64,000 bases of DNA from Diphasiastrum complanatum. Its lineage: Eukaryota; Streptophyta; Lycopodiopsida; Lycopodiales; Lycopodiaceae. This document shows, in pieces, positions 47,034 to 58,427 of this stretch (within the stretch, counting starts at the first letter, position 1; every line of letters starts with the position of its first letter). Position numbers and translations under genes: made by a program. The stretch covers positions 39,549,106-39,613,105 of the forward strand of contig CM055097.1 in NCBI GenBank assembly GCA_029204225.1, written 5' to 3'. Under the pieces are notes generated by a model that worked only from the letters and a program-made list of their open reading frames with translations, made no database searches and was not told where the DNA came from.

Positions 47034-48819
47034 CGGATAATTCAACAAAAATAAAGTATTTCTGGAAGATTTTCACCAAATTCGCAATTACCTTATGTAC
47101 AATGGTGATCGTCAAATTTGAATCATTTCGAACATTGGGATAATTAAAAAAGACCTTGGACTCCAAAGTGCCATTGAACACAAGTGCTCCAACGAGATGA
47201 ACCTGAATAAAATCTGTCTCGTTCAAATTTTTGGGCACTCTGACAAAATGAGGCAACATTGTTTTCTTCTGATCCATGCCATCAATAACAAGTCCTAGAT
47301 ATTTTCCAAACATTTCTTTCGATGCTTGGCCAATTTTTGTCTTTCCACTGTTTGTTGATCTCTGTGTAGTTGAAGAGCTTTTGTAGCATCCACTGAAAAC
47401 ACAATGATTCACTTATTCAATAAAATAAAGATCATACCATAATGGTGTCCAAAAAGACTGCAACATAAATTTTTTCAAAACAGAAAGTACTATAATGAAT
47501 GACAAATTTGATTAATATTTAGCTTTCTCGTCATTGGTCTTTGCAAGTTGTTTTGCGAACTTTAACAACTTGCAAGTGGAGCATACTGTCATTCGTGATT
47601 TTTTGGAAATCTTTACCAGTCCAAAATCTCTTTTCCAAATTCTAAGAAAATATGAGTAACTCAAATAGGGAACATTTTTTGTTTTTGCAAATTCTTTGTA
47701 CATCAAGAATACTTCTAATTTTGTAAAATTATCCGGCAAGTGAAAATATAAGGAATTAGGCAATTTTTCTCCGTGCACATCTATGAAATGCTTTAGCCAA
47801 GCAGTTGCATTTAAAGCATATGGAAAAACAGTTCGACCCTGTAAGGATCTCCATAATATTGGGTCTTTCTGAAGTCGTGCATGCATTCGTTGAAGCCGTG
47901 AGATTCCAAATGCGTGAACTGCTTTGTAAGCTTTGCGACAAACCTCCAAACCATTTAAAAAATACGAAAATGAATTATTGTCCGGCCTCACTGTTGCACA
48001 CAAATAGTAATTTCTCTCATTTTGACTTCGTAAAAAAAAGTTTGATCTTAATTCTTCAATTTCTCTAATACTCAGCTTTTGCAAACAACAGGATGAGCAG
48101 GAAACAATATTCCGTACCTTTCGAATCTCAGATTTTGTAATCAACTGTTTTTGACGATTCGTTAAATCAGGTGAGGATCTCAAGTCTCTCTTGTATCTTT
48201 CTTTTTGTTTGGAGTCTGATCTATAAATTGAACCTGTGACACTAGTAAGAGCTTGAACTGGTTAAGAAGGTGTTGGAATTTCATGACTGGGAATTCTGGC
48301 TCCAACCCCATGATGTTTTGGACCTTCAGAAGGCTCTAAATTTTCAACGAATATAGCCCTTTTAGATTTAACACGACGAGCATCACTTTGAGAAGGTCTC
48401 CTACGAACATGAGAAAAGCTTGAACGTCCCGGATCAACAGACTTACGTGGATCTGTTGATTTACTAGAATTAGTAACTGAGTGAATTGAAGCTTTTGACT
48501 CATCACTCAATGATTCAACTTGTTCAAAAGGACAATGTTCTAGTTGTGCCGAGCCTGTATCTGAGGAAGAGGACGAGGTCGAAAGATTTGATACAAGCTG
48601 AGTTACAGGCGTCATTTCTTGAAAAGTACTTGCTTGAGAAATTTCAGATGATGAACGGGTAAATTATGACGATGCCACATCGTTCACCAAAATATGTTCA
48701 GATTCAGGAGTGGCTTTATAAAAAAAGCTTTCATTGGGAATGTCAGATGAAGATGTTGCACTTGTTGCAACATATTGAGTTACAACCACTGGAATAGAAG
48801 AGGTAGAACTACTTGACAT
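47034..48819 (-). pseudogene. DUF7869-like gene, 5' and middle part
   Basis: The start ATG at 48819 (MSSSSTSSIPVVVTQYVATS) leads a Ser-rich disordered region with an in-frame stop at about 48665. A second low-complexity part follows (48615-48262). At 48183-47512 come a paired-Cys motif (VSCSSCCLQ), NSFSYFLNGLEVCRKAYKAV and HAFGISRLQR, and later TVCSTCKLLKFAKQLAKTND. At 47412-47034 come LGLVIDGMDQKKTMLPHF (DGMDQ at 47269-47283) and VHLVGALVFNGTLESKVFF. The break between 47512 and 47412 may be an intron. Diverges from the methyltransferase gene at 56132. Nothing supports a precise activity. Confidence 0.6.
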
Positions 48820-48932
48820 CGTAACCTCAAAAAAAAAATTAACTACGTACTTATGCGAAGCATAGAACTGTTCAAATAGTTAACACCACACTAAATGTGC
48901 TCCTCAAACATAACTGCAACCTATGCTGGTCA

Positions 48933-49623
48933 TGTGAAAAGTACAGTACTAAGGACCATAAATGGATCTTTGAATGATCCACAAGGTGATTGTATGCTTG
49001 TTAAACAATCCATCAGAAACTAGTCATCAGAAAACAAGATCTAGTTTAGCAGCTTGATAGGAAACAAGTAGAGACAATCAAAGCATTGATCAAATAGTCT
49101 AATCCAACTCCACACGTGTGGAAATAAGGCTGTAGTACGGCCTGTAGACAGTGTTTACAAAGTGCCAAAGCTGGGTTTCATTGGAAAAATAGAGTAATCA
49201 CCATACAATGAGAGGAAACTCGAGTTTCTCCTCGAGGCTCCAAAAAGTTTCTATCTTCTCACTATGGAGAATGGAAATACATAGTAAAACACACTTCCTT
49301 TGCAAAGTTAGGTGAAAATCCAGCATGTAATAAGGAAGTAGACTCCACTTTCTTGCCCTAATGTGAAAACCCTAGCCTAGATCAAAGAGTCATGCTTGGT
49401 AGGTGCATGGTAGGTACAAATCTCATCATAAATCATGGTCTCGATCCTACAAAGTAGGAATCACTACCAAATAGACACAACCACTCCTCTTGACTCGTGG
49501 TAACCTACTTTAGGTGTGTATGTACAAGTGGCACTTTGGCCATTCAAGTAACCAACAAACAATATTAACAAAATGTACAATATTCCACATGGCTAGATTT
49601 GCCAATGTAGGCAATTTTTCACA
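48933..49623 (-). repeat. Copia 3' LTR (691 bp)
   Basis: Delimited by the TSD on the left and the polypurine tract on the right. Near-identical to 54237-54927. Confidence 0.93.
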
Positions 49624-51813
49624 CTCCTCTTCAAATCTAGCCTTGGAGATCACAATGCTTTTATCAATAACTCCAATTGAAAATCTAAGCTTGATAAATG
49701 AATCTTTAGGTAAAGGTTTAGTAAACAAATCAGCCAAGCAACTTGATGATGGCACGTGTTGGAGCTTGATCTCTTTAGCTTGCACTTTTTCCCTCACGAA
49801 ATGATGAGCAATTTCGATGTGTTTTCTCCTTGCATGGAATGTAGGATTAGTTGCAAGTGATTGGGCTGATTGGTTGTCACAATAGATGATAGGGATCTCC
49901 TCCTCCATGACATGAAGCTCCACCAATAGCCTTTTGAGCCACAAGACCTCCTTGCATGTTGATGTCAAGGCCTTGTATTCGGATTCTGTGGAAGATAGGG
50001 AGATGGTATCTTGCTTTTTGGAAAGCCATGATACTACTCCATCACATAGAAAGGTGGCAAAGGCACTTGTTGATCTTCTATCCACTTTGTCACCTGCAAA
50101 ATCCGAGTCATTATAGGCTCTTAAGCCAAGATTAGTTCCTCTATACAAAATACCAAAATTCTTAGTGAATGAAATGTATCTAAGAACTCTTTTGGCCATC
50201 TTCCAATGTGAAACTAGAGGACTTTGCATGAATTGGCTTAACTTTCCAACACTATAACTAAGATCAGGTCTACTTATAGTTAAATAGATCAAGGAGCCAA
50301 TAAGCCTTCTATATAATGTGATGTCCTCAAAGGATGCTTCATCACAACCAATAGATGCTTTTACATGTTGCTCCATTGGTGTCTCAATGCCTTTACAATT
50401 CTTCATTCCAAATCTATCTAGGATGGATGTAGCATATTTAGATTGACAAATGAAGCTAAAATCACATCCTCTAATAACCTCTATTCCAAGAATGAAGCTC
50501 AATAGGCCGAGATCTACCATCTTAAACTCTTTTGCTAAAGCAATTTTTACATCTCTAATTCCATCTAGATCATTACCACTCAAGATAATGTCATCTACAT
50601 ACAAAACAAGAATAATGATCATGCCATCATGAAAACTTATATACAATGATGGATCATAGGCACTCACTACAAAATTGATGGAAATGAGAAAAGAGTTTAG
50701 CCTAGAGTACCATGCTCTAGGTGCTTGCTTGATCCCATAAAGGCTCTTCTTCAAAAAACACACCTTTCCTTCATGCTTTGCCTTGATGAAGCCCTCGGGT
50801 TGCCTCATGTAGATCTCTTCCTCCAAATAACCATTGAGGAATGCATTTGTGAAGTCAAGTTGGAATAGCTCCCAATTGAAGGTTGTAGCAAGACTAATGA
50901 TCAACCTGATAGTAACATGCTTAGCCACATGAGCAAAAGTCTCATCATAATCAATGCCTTTGGTTTGTAAAAAACCTTTGGCAACAAGCCTAGTTTTATG
51001 CTTGCTTATTGATCCATCTTGATTATACTTCAATCTAAACACCCACTTGCAATCAAGAGGTTTCTTCCCTTGAGGAAGATCCACAAGATCCCAAGTATGA
51101 TTTTCAATAAGAGCATCATACTCTACTTGCATAGCATCCATCCAACTTTTAGACTTACAAGCATCTTCATAGCATGTTGGCTCATCTAACATTGAAGTAA
51201 GAAAGGTATAAGATGTGAAAGATGATGAGCCTTCCCTTTGATCACCTTGACCATCATAGGTGAGCCTCAATGGCTCGAATCTTGCCCTTGTAGATCTTCT
51301 TGGAGTTCTTGGAGTTCTTGGAGTTCTTGCATCTTGAGGTGGATCCTCAAGTTCTTCTTCACTTGGAAGCTCCTCCTCCATCCTAGCATGATCCTTGGCA
51401 TCAAGATGATTAGTAGCATTATCATCCAAATCACAAGCATGTCCTTCATAAAAAATAACATCCCTACTCACTATCACCTTGCTAGTGATGGGATTGAAGA
51501 CTCTATAACCTTTGCTATTCTCACCATATCCCACAAAGATGCCTTTGATGGATGTTGCATCATCCTTCCTTCTCTTATCCAAGGATTGGTGTACATAGCA
51601 AGTGGATCCAAAAACTTTGAGATCTTTGAGATTGGGCTTCTCTCCAAATAGAGCTTCAAATGGTGCGATTCCTCCAATGGCTTGGTTTGGCAATCTATTG
51701 CACAAATAGTTAGCACAAGTTATTGCTTCACCCCAAAATGGTTTGGATAGAGAAGCATCTAGCCTTAAGGCCTTAGCACACTCACAAAGAGATCTATTTC
51801 TTCTCTCACTCAC
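49510..51813 (-). pseudogene. Copia integrase end, RT and RNase H
   Basis: A 767-codon open frame. It starts at SERRNRSLCECAKALRLDAS in integrase and runs through the linker, which has an RTPRTPRTP run coded by a 9-bp tandem repeat at about 51298-51330. RT follows (HTWDLVDLPQGKKPLDCKWV, FTNAFLNGYLEEEIYMRQPE, LYVDDIILSGND). RNase H (SSTESEYKALTSTCKEVLWL) and CLADLFTKPLP come last. The frame reads through the polypurine tract into the LTR before its stop. All catalytic motifs of RT are present. Confidence 0.92.
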
Positions 51814-53616
51814 TCCATTTTATTGAGGGGTGTATGGACATGACAACTCCCTCTTTATGCCATTAGAAATACAAAAGTCAATCAACTTATTGGAGACATA
51901 TTCACCTCCATTATCACTCCTTAATACCTTAATCTTGGTACTAAGTTAATTTTCTACCAAAGTCTTGAACTTTACAAAAGAATCAAACACCATTTATTTG
52001 CTAGACAAGAGGTACATCCAACAAAATCTAGAATAGTCATCAATGAAGATTACATAGTACTTGGCACCACCATTAGACTCATGTGAAAAACTACGAACAT
52101 CCGAATGGATGAGTTCAAGAGGAGAGTTTGATCTTGATGTAGATCTTGAGAAGGGTAGCTTGTGAGCCTTTGAGAGGCTGCATGCTTCACATCTCTTCCC
52201 ACACTTTGACAAATGCTTGGGGAGTCCAACTGCAAGCTCCTTTGTAGCCATAGATTCCATGGCTTTGTAGTTGGGGTGGCCCAACCTTTTGTGCCACAGT
52301 TCCACCTTTGATAGCTCCACCTTTGCCAAGTTAACACTCTCCACTGCAATATTAGCATCAAGCTTAAATAATCTACCTTGCTTAAAGCCTTTGGCTATAC
52401 ATTCATCATTTCTAAGGATGGAACAAACTCCATGCTTAAATTGTACATCTAGGCCATTATCCATTAACTGGCCAACACTTAGCAAATTCTTGGTTAACTT
52501 AGGAACATAAAGAACATTATCTAGATTCATCCTTTTGGATGATCCCACATACAAGGGAATTGTTCCTATTCCACTTATCTTACATTCTTGACTACTTGCA
52601 GTATAGATTGATCTATTTAAGTCATTGTAAGAAAGTAAGGTGGAGAATATGTCCTTTTGATATGTCATGTGGGAACTTGCCCCACTATCAATCCACCAAG
52701 AATCATTGGTGATGCTCTTGGATGATGGTGGTTTGTTGGAAACCATCAAGGATGACTCTTCATCCTCCTCTTCCTCCTGATGTGCAATGTTGCTTTGTTT
52801 GCTCTCTTGTGCCTTCTTCTTCTTGAGACATTCTGATGCAAAATGTCCTTTCTTTCCACAGAAAAAACATTTGTACTTGGACTTGTCTTTGATCTTGCCC
52901 TTTGAGCTTGAAGCCTTATCCTCCTCCTTGGTCTCCTTGAAGTGCTTCTTCTTGCCATTGGTCTTCTTCTTGCTTTTGAATGAGAAATTAGCTTCCTCAT
53001 CACCATCCTGCAGAGAAATAGCATTCATTCTTGCATTGGTATGCAACATCCTACACTCTTCAGCTACTAGTACACTGTGTAGCTTTTCTATAGTAGGCAA
53101 AGTGTCTTGGATTGCAAAGCTTTGGACCAAATTTGTAAAGCCACTCCCTAGACCATTTAGGACAATCTGAACAAGCTCACTATCTTGAATCTTCTCTCCA
53201 ATGGAAGCTAACTCCCTATTAAGAGACTTGATTCTTAGCACATAATCTTGTGCATTCTCATCACTCCTCTTCATGCTTTGTAGAATCTGATTCCTAAGCA
53301 TGAGAACCCTCGAAGTGTTACTAGACTCATAGATAGATTTTAAAGATTCCCAAGCCTCTTTAGCACTCTTACATGATGATACTTCTCTTAAAAGATCATT
53401 GCTTACATTCATCTTAATACAGTGAAGTGCAAGCCTAGACATCTTCTTGTATCTCACTAATTCCTGTGCACCTAGAGGTTCATCTTCATCATCTATTAGA
53501 AACTCATAAAGATCCTGGAGCACCATTAGTGACTCCATCCTCACTTTCCAAATAGCATAATTGGTAGAATTTAACCTCTCACTAGCTTCTAGAAGGTAGG
53601 CTCCCACTGATCTCAT
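51814..53616 (-). pseudogene. Copia gag, protease and integrase
   Basis: The 540-codon frame (53616-51994) starts MRSVGAYLLEASERLNSTNY. It covers UBN2 gag, the knuckle CFFCGKKGHFASEC, the protease site WWIDSGASSHMT, LWHKRLGHPNYKAMESM and the integrase start (VIFIDDYSRFCWMYLLSSK). Stops at about 51993, 51947 and 51823 then interrupt the integrase core, although RSDNGGEYVSNKLIDF remains legible. It is otherwise well preserved and belongs to the same family as the gag at 4500-4880. Confidence 0.9.
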
Positions 53617-54236
53617 CTTACTAGCAAGATTCTACACACAAGATATAGATTTGTTTGGACCTGAAACTCACAAAGGTTTCTAACTTGCAATGTTTCACTC
53701 AAATGTTGACTTCTAATCCAACAGATGGATTTGTAATCAGAGTTCTATCACTCCCTCACAAGTTGGAATGAAGATAAGATGAGATGAAAACTACACTCAA
53801 GCAAATCTTGCCAATCTTGGCTATTCTTGGACAAAAACTGACTCTATCTCTCTCATTCACTTTGATGTACTTTCAAGACCTGGTTTCCACTTTAAGAAGG
53901 TCTGAAATCAGCCTAGATTAATTAGTTTTCATGAAACTAATCAATGGCAAGTGATCTTGGTAGCTTATTCTAGGATTTGCACCAAAAATTACATCAAACT
54001 GACACCATATGAATTTTCTATGATCCAATGAATATGGGTTATTAAATGTTGGTTCAGAGATGCCCACACGTGTGAACAATACGGATTTTGATCCTGAAAA
54101 AGTTTGGGATCAAATCCCCTCACCAAAACCTGGATACCAGCTCGCCCTTCCAATACTAGCTTTTTGCACCAAAACCTGCTAAAACTAGATTAGATTCAGA
54201 CACAGATCAATGGCCTTGTACTTGGCTCCGATACCA

Positions 54237-54927
54237 TGTGAAAAGTACAGTACTAAGGACCATAAATGGATCTTTGAATGATCCACAAGGTGATTGTATG
54301 CTTGTTAAACAATCTATCAGAAACTAGTCATCAGAAAACAAGATCTAGTTTAGCAGCTTGATAGGAAATAAGTAGAGACAATCAAAGCATTGATCAAATA
54401 GTCTAATCCAACTCCACACGTGTGGAAATAAGGCTGTAGTACGGCCTGTAGACAGTGTTTACAAAGTGCCAAAGCTGGGTTTCATTGGAAAAATAGAGTA
54501 ATCACCATACAATGAGAGAAAACTCGAGTTTCTCCTTGAGGCTCCAAAAAGTTTCTATCTTCTCACTATGGAGAATGGAAATACATAGTAAAACACACTT
54601 CCTTTGCAAAGTTAGGTGAAAATCCAGCATGTAATAAGGAAGTAGACTCCACTTTCTTGCCCTACTGTGAAAATCCTGGCCGAGATCCAAGAGTCATGCT
54701 TGGTAGGTGCATGGTAGGTACAAATCTCATCATAAATCATGGTCTAGATCCTACAAAGTAGGAATCACTACCAAATAGACACAACCACTCCTCTTGACTC
54801 GTGGTAACCTACTTTAGGTGTGTATGTACAAGTGGCACTTTGGCCATTCAAGTAACCAACAAACAATATTGACAAAATGTACAATATTCTACATGGCTAG
54901 ATTTGCCAATGTAGGCAATTTTTCACA
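54237..54927 (-). repeat. Copia 5' LTR (691 bp)
   Basis: Delimited by the primer site on the left and the TSD GGTCA on the right. Confidence 0.93.
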
Positions 54928-55070
54928 GGTCATAGAACAAATAAAAACCTATGCAAACCTCACACAGAAAAACCAACTAAATGCAAATGAGCAACAAGCC
55001 TAAAAAGTAACTGGTTAATAAAAATTTTCGACGGCTACCATGCCTTAAATATTGTTTGGCAGCATTCTTT

Positions 55071-55099
55071 GGGTTAGGGTTAGGGTTAGGTTTAGGGTT
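55071..55099 (+). repeat. Interstitial telomere-like repeat
   Basis: Three GGGTTA units are followed by GGTTTAGGGTT, a mix of the TTAGGG and plant TTTAGGG forms. Too short to indicate a chromosome end. Confidence 0.7.
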
Positions 55100-55397
55100 G
55101 GAGTTCAAGTTAGATTTGGACTGTCCGGGCTAATACTCGAGGTCGGCGTGGGGTGAGGTGAGTCATGGCAACTTGGTCCCGAAGTAAGCTGGAGGACTGG
55201 CGTGAGACGAGAGTCTCGAAAAAAAAATTATTTAAGGACCATAGTCCAAGCATAACTCACGTCATTTGCGAATTCAGAAGCCCACATGCTGCCAGAGCAA
55301 TCGCTACGACCAAGTCACGACTTTCTATAAGATTTCGCATACGTTCTTGCTTCCAGATTTCTTGACGGTAAGATTATTGTCATTTTCTACCTTTGCT

Positions 55398-55903
55398 CTA
55401 TGCTTAGCATGGGTAATAAATTCTTGCATTAGAAAATATTCATATTTTAATTTGTATTCATCTTCTTGCAACATGGGTAACCTATGCTCAGCATAGGTGC
55501 TTGCACCAGTCCTTTCCTTTAACCTATGCTGAGCATAGGATGTGCTCAGGTCCTTAGTAATATCCTATGCTCAGCATAGGATTCCGGCTTAGCATATCCT
55601 ATGCTCAGCATATGATTCCTCTTCCAACCTATGCTTAGCATAAGTTAGCAAGCAAATAGCGAAGACATCCTATGCTCAGCACAGGTTGGACAAGAGCGCG
55701 CGAGTAACTACCTATGTTGAGCATAGGATGTCTTCGCAATTTGCTTGCTAACCTATGCTGAGCATAGGTTGGAATAGGACCAGAGATGAAAGCTATGCTC
55801 AGCATAGGTTGAAAGGAGGTTAGAATTGAAGAATCTCGCCTCCGTCCTATGCTAAGCATAAGTTGTTAGTAAGGACTCGACCACAACCTATGCTTAACAT
55901 AGG
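55398..55903. repeat. Phased array of a 17-bp palindrome
   Basis: The unit is CCTATGCTNAGCATAGG. Copies start at 55398 (imperfect, CTATGCTTAGCATGG), 55481, 55523, 55564, 55598, 55628, 55669, 55711, 55752, 55792, 55846 and 55887. From 55481 on, start-to-start steps are 42, 41, 34, 30, 41, 42, 41, 40, 54 and 41 bp. The central base varies (C, G, T, A), and mismatches are mostly single. Spacers are mostly unrelated. The array lies 230 bp upstream of the methyltransferase start, between it and the divergent DUF7869-like gene. The form and spacing suggest binding sites for a dimeric DNA-binding protein lined up on one face of the helix (four turns); that role is inferred. Confidence 0.9.
55622..55774. 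repeat. 64-bp inverted repeat inside the array
   Basis: The arms 55622-55685 and 55711-55774 are reverse complements with only a few mismatches, including the spacer TTAGCAAGCAAAT and GCGAAGACATCC. The loop is 25 bp (TTGGACAAGAGCG and so on). Each arm contains two palindrome units. Confidence 0.88.
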
Positions 55904-56514
55904 TCGCTACTCGTATTTTCTTGTTTTACAACGCTTTGTCTTAGAAAAGTGATCCTTTTGAGATGTTTAAGTAAGAAAATATGTTGAATTTGCAGTTTTG
56001 TTTTTTAATTTTTTTTCACAAAAATGGCTTGTTTTATTAAAGTTTTCAGCATTTTCATTAAGAAAGCGTTTTAAATTTTCCTAATAAGCTTTTTTTTTGC
56101 AGATTTTCAATTGTCTTTGATAATTTTCAGAATGTCGAGGATTTCTTTTAAAATTTCGGGGAAACCTCAAGATATTCCGTTGAAAGATAAAAAAAATAAT
56201 AATATGTCACCAAAGGAATCAACAACACAAAGCTTTCGGAGCTTTTTATTCATTTAGCTAAGAAGCCTGGCAGAGGAGACTCGCAATTCAAAGTTCAAGG
56301 AAGATTGCTTGCTGATCAACCAAATGACGATAAAAAAGAAGGTTTTGTGAATATACTTGTAAAGGAGACAGATAAGTCTCGTTCTATTTTCATTTTGAAC
56401 GAGACTATGATATAGATCCGACTTTGTCAGGACGAGGCCATCAAAGCCTATTTTGATAAAGCTCTAGTTACTTTGGTGAGTAATTATAAAATATATTTTT
56501 AATCATGTTTGTTT

Positions 56515-56528
56515 CATGCTTAGCATAG
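56515..56528. repeat. Palindrome copy in methyltransferase intron
   Basis: CATGCTTAGCATAG, matching the array core with one mismatch at the left edge, lies in the intron at 56475-56613. Confidence 0.75.
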
Positions 56529-58274
56529 TTGTTATTAGATATAAAATTATTTAAACTTTTAGATTTAAGCTTTTAGTCATTATATTTTAAACTTGATTTT
56601 TGTTTCTATTCAGAGCATGAAGCAATGCTTAAAAATGGCTTTAGCTGCTATTGATGAGGGAAAAGATCCGGTCTATTCATTACGGAGTTCAAAAGATGTA
56701 TCTATTGGACCTCACAAGCCCGCTTCTACCACTGCTCAAGTCACAAAGTCGGCCTCTGAAAATGTTGAGGATGAAACCGTAGCCGTCCCTCATCCCAAAA
56801 AAAAAAGATCTCATAATATTTCTGAGACTTCGCCCACTAGACCTAAGTCACGCCCAAAGACCATGGCTACACATCGCCATAAGTCCATCCCTTATGTTGA
56901 AAGCAAAAAAGCCGCCACCAAACCATCTTTGTCGCTACCTGGTGCATCCATCCGCCCATTACAAGACAGCTCCGAACTTGCCAAATTAAGAGAGGATATC
57001 CATAAAACAAAAAAAATAAAAGAAACAACCTTAATTTTAGACATAAATCAGTGTGATAGGCCACCTGTAGACCCAATAATAGGAGACAGACCAATGGAAG
57101 TTAGAGAGCCTAATGAAACACATGTGCATAATTTAAAAATAAAATTTAAAGATCATACACAGGCCATAGTTACTCCCTTTGTTGTTTTGGTTGATCCCAA
57201 CGAATGCAGCGATGTTTCAAATTTTGATTTTTCTTCATTAGATTCATATCATTTTTTTGTTCTTGGGGGGATACACAGTTTACAAGCTTGAAAACAATTA
57301 CCTCAAGAATATCCCCATATCCCAAGCTTTCAAACTGTGAGTGCCATTGCATTTGCTGGCCTGACAGTGGAAGAAGCGAAATTATTGGCTTGGGACCACA
57401 ATATTGATCAGGACTACCGGATGAAGATGACCGTGATACAAAGAATTCGTTTTTTTTCACAAAGAATACATGAGAGTCTCCAAAGCAGGAGATGTGGATC
57501 AACTTGAGCTGAAAGCACTATGTGGTCAAGAGACAGGCCTGTCTTTTTATTCGAAAAATTCTACACAGAGCCTTACTAAATACGATAATTTTTTTTAGCT
57601 TGCTTTTCGTAGTGGCCAAGTAATTTGTTTGGCTATGCTCGTCATGAAATGTTCTGGTCATAATATATGTTATAATCTTTCTAAATTGTTTTTATCAGAC
57701 TAAAATTTTGAACTCAATTTCAATATTGGTTAAATTCTTTATCAATTAATTTTTTTTTTTATTTTAGGTGTGGGCCCTTGTTGATAAATTTTTTGATAAG
57801 TGAGAAACTTTTCAAATAAAAAGGCAACCTGCTCAGGATGCCTCAAAGTCCAAAAAGAAAGTTGTGAGCACTCAAACTCTGAAGCCAATCCCTACTGAAA
57901 TGGAAATATCATAGTGGAAGAATATGCAAGGGATTAGCTCTTCAGAGCTAATAATAAGTGTTCTTTCAAGAGTTGTCGATGGTCAACTTTCCCTGGCAGA
58001 AATGAAAAAAAAATTTCAGAGGTAATAATCATAATTTAAATATTTATTTTCATGTTACTTTTTTTAATAAAATGATTTTCATAATTTGGTTGGATTTTTA
58101 ACAATTATATTTTTTAGATGCAGGCACAAATTGTTTATAAACGTTTAAGAAGCCCTTGTGACATGGTTAAATTGTCAAGATTTCGATGAGTGCCAGAGGC
58201 TTTATCCTCTTAGCAGCCGAAATGAAGTCTTGAGTCCATTTTTTATTTTGTTTAGAGACATGGTATTTATTTCA

Positions 58275-58427
58275 CCCATGCTTAGCATAGGTACTTATTA
58301 ATTGTTTCTTTTCTATATTCTATGTCTCCTATGCTAAGCATAGTTTTTTCTTTATTTAATCATGTTTTTTGATAAGTTAAGTCTCCTATTCTATTTTATA
58401 TTTTTTGTCTCTCATGCTAAGCATAGC
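58275..58427. repeat. Three palindrome copies in one intron
   Basis: CCCATGCTTAGCATAGG (58275-58291), CCTATGCTAAGCATAGT (58328-58344) and CTCATGCTAAGCATAGC (58411-58427) lie in the 180-bp intron just before the methyltransferase exon. Confidence 0.85.

Larger units (their letters stand above)
48933..54927 (-). mobile_element. Near-complete Ty1/copia element
   Basis: Two 691-bp LTRs (48933-49623 and 54237-54927), TGTGAAAAGT to TTTTCACA, differ at only about a dozen positions by eye. The target duplication is GGTCA (48928-48932 and 54928-54932). The primer site lies left of the right LTR (minus strand TGGTATCGGAGCC, 54224-54236) and the polypurine tract at 49624-49632. Coding is minus-strand and nearly intact apart from three stops in the integrase. 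Low LTR divergence implies recent insertion. It splits the space between the DUF7869-like and methyltransferase genes. Confidence 0.94.
48920..54938. promoter_or_regulatory. Palindrome copy split by the copia insertion
   Basis: The left half CCTATGCT (48920-48927) runs into the target duplication GGTCA. After the element, GGTCA is followed by TAGA (54933-54936). Reading across one copy of the duplication gives CCTATGCTGGTCATAGA, 14 of 17 matches to the array unit at 55481-55903. A further weak copy, TTATGCGAAGCATAG, is at 48851-48865. Confidence 0.6.

Noticed and set aside
51238-51651. Plus-strand frame of 137 codons
   Set aside because: It is antisense to the intact copia linker and RT frame on the minus strand.
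55635-55859. Minus-strand frame with repeated PMLSIG-like peptides
   Set aside because: It is the palindrome array translated. Unit spacing is not a multiple of three, so the repeats do not stay in one frame.
55481-55903. CRISPR-like array (short repeats, regular spacing, differing spacers)
   Set aside because: Repeats are only 17 bp and fully palindromic, spacing varies from 30 to 54 bp, there are no cas genes, and the setting is a plant genome.
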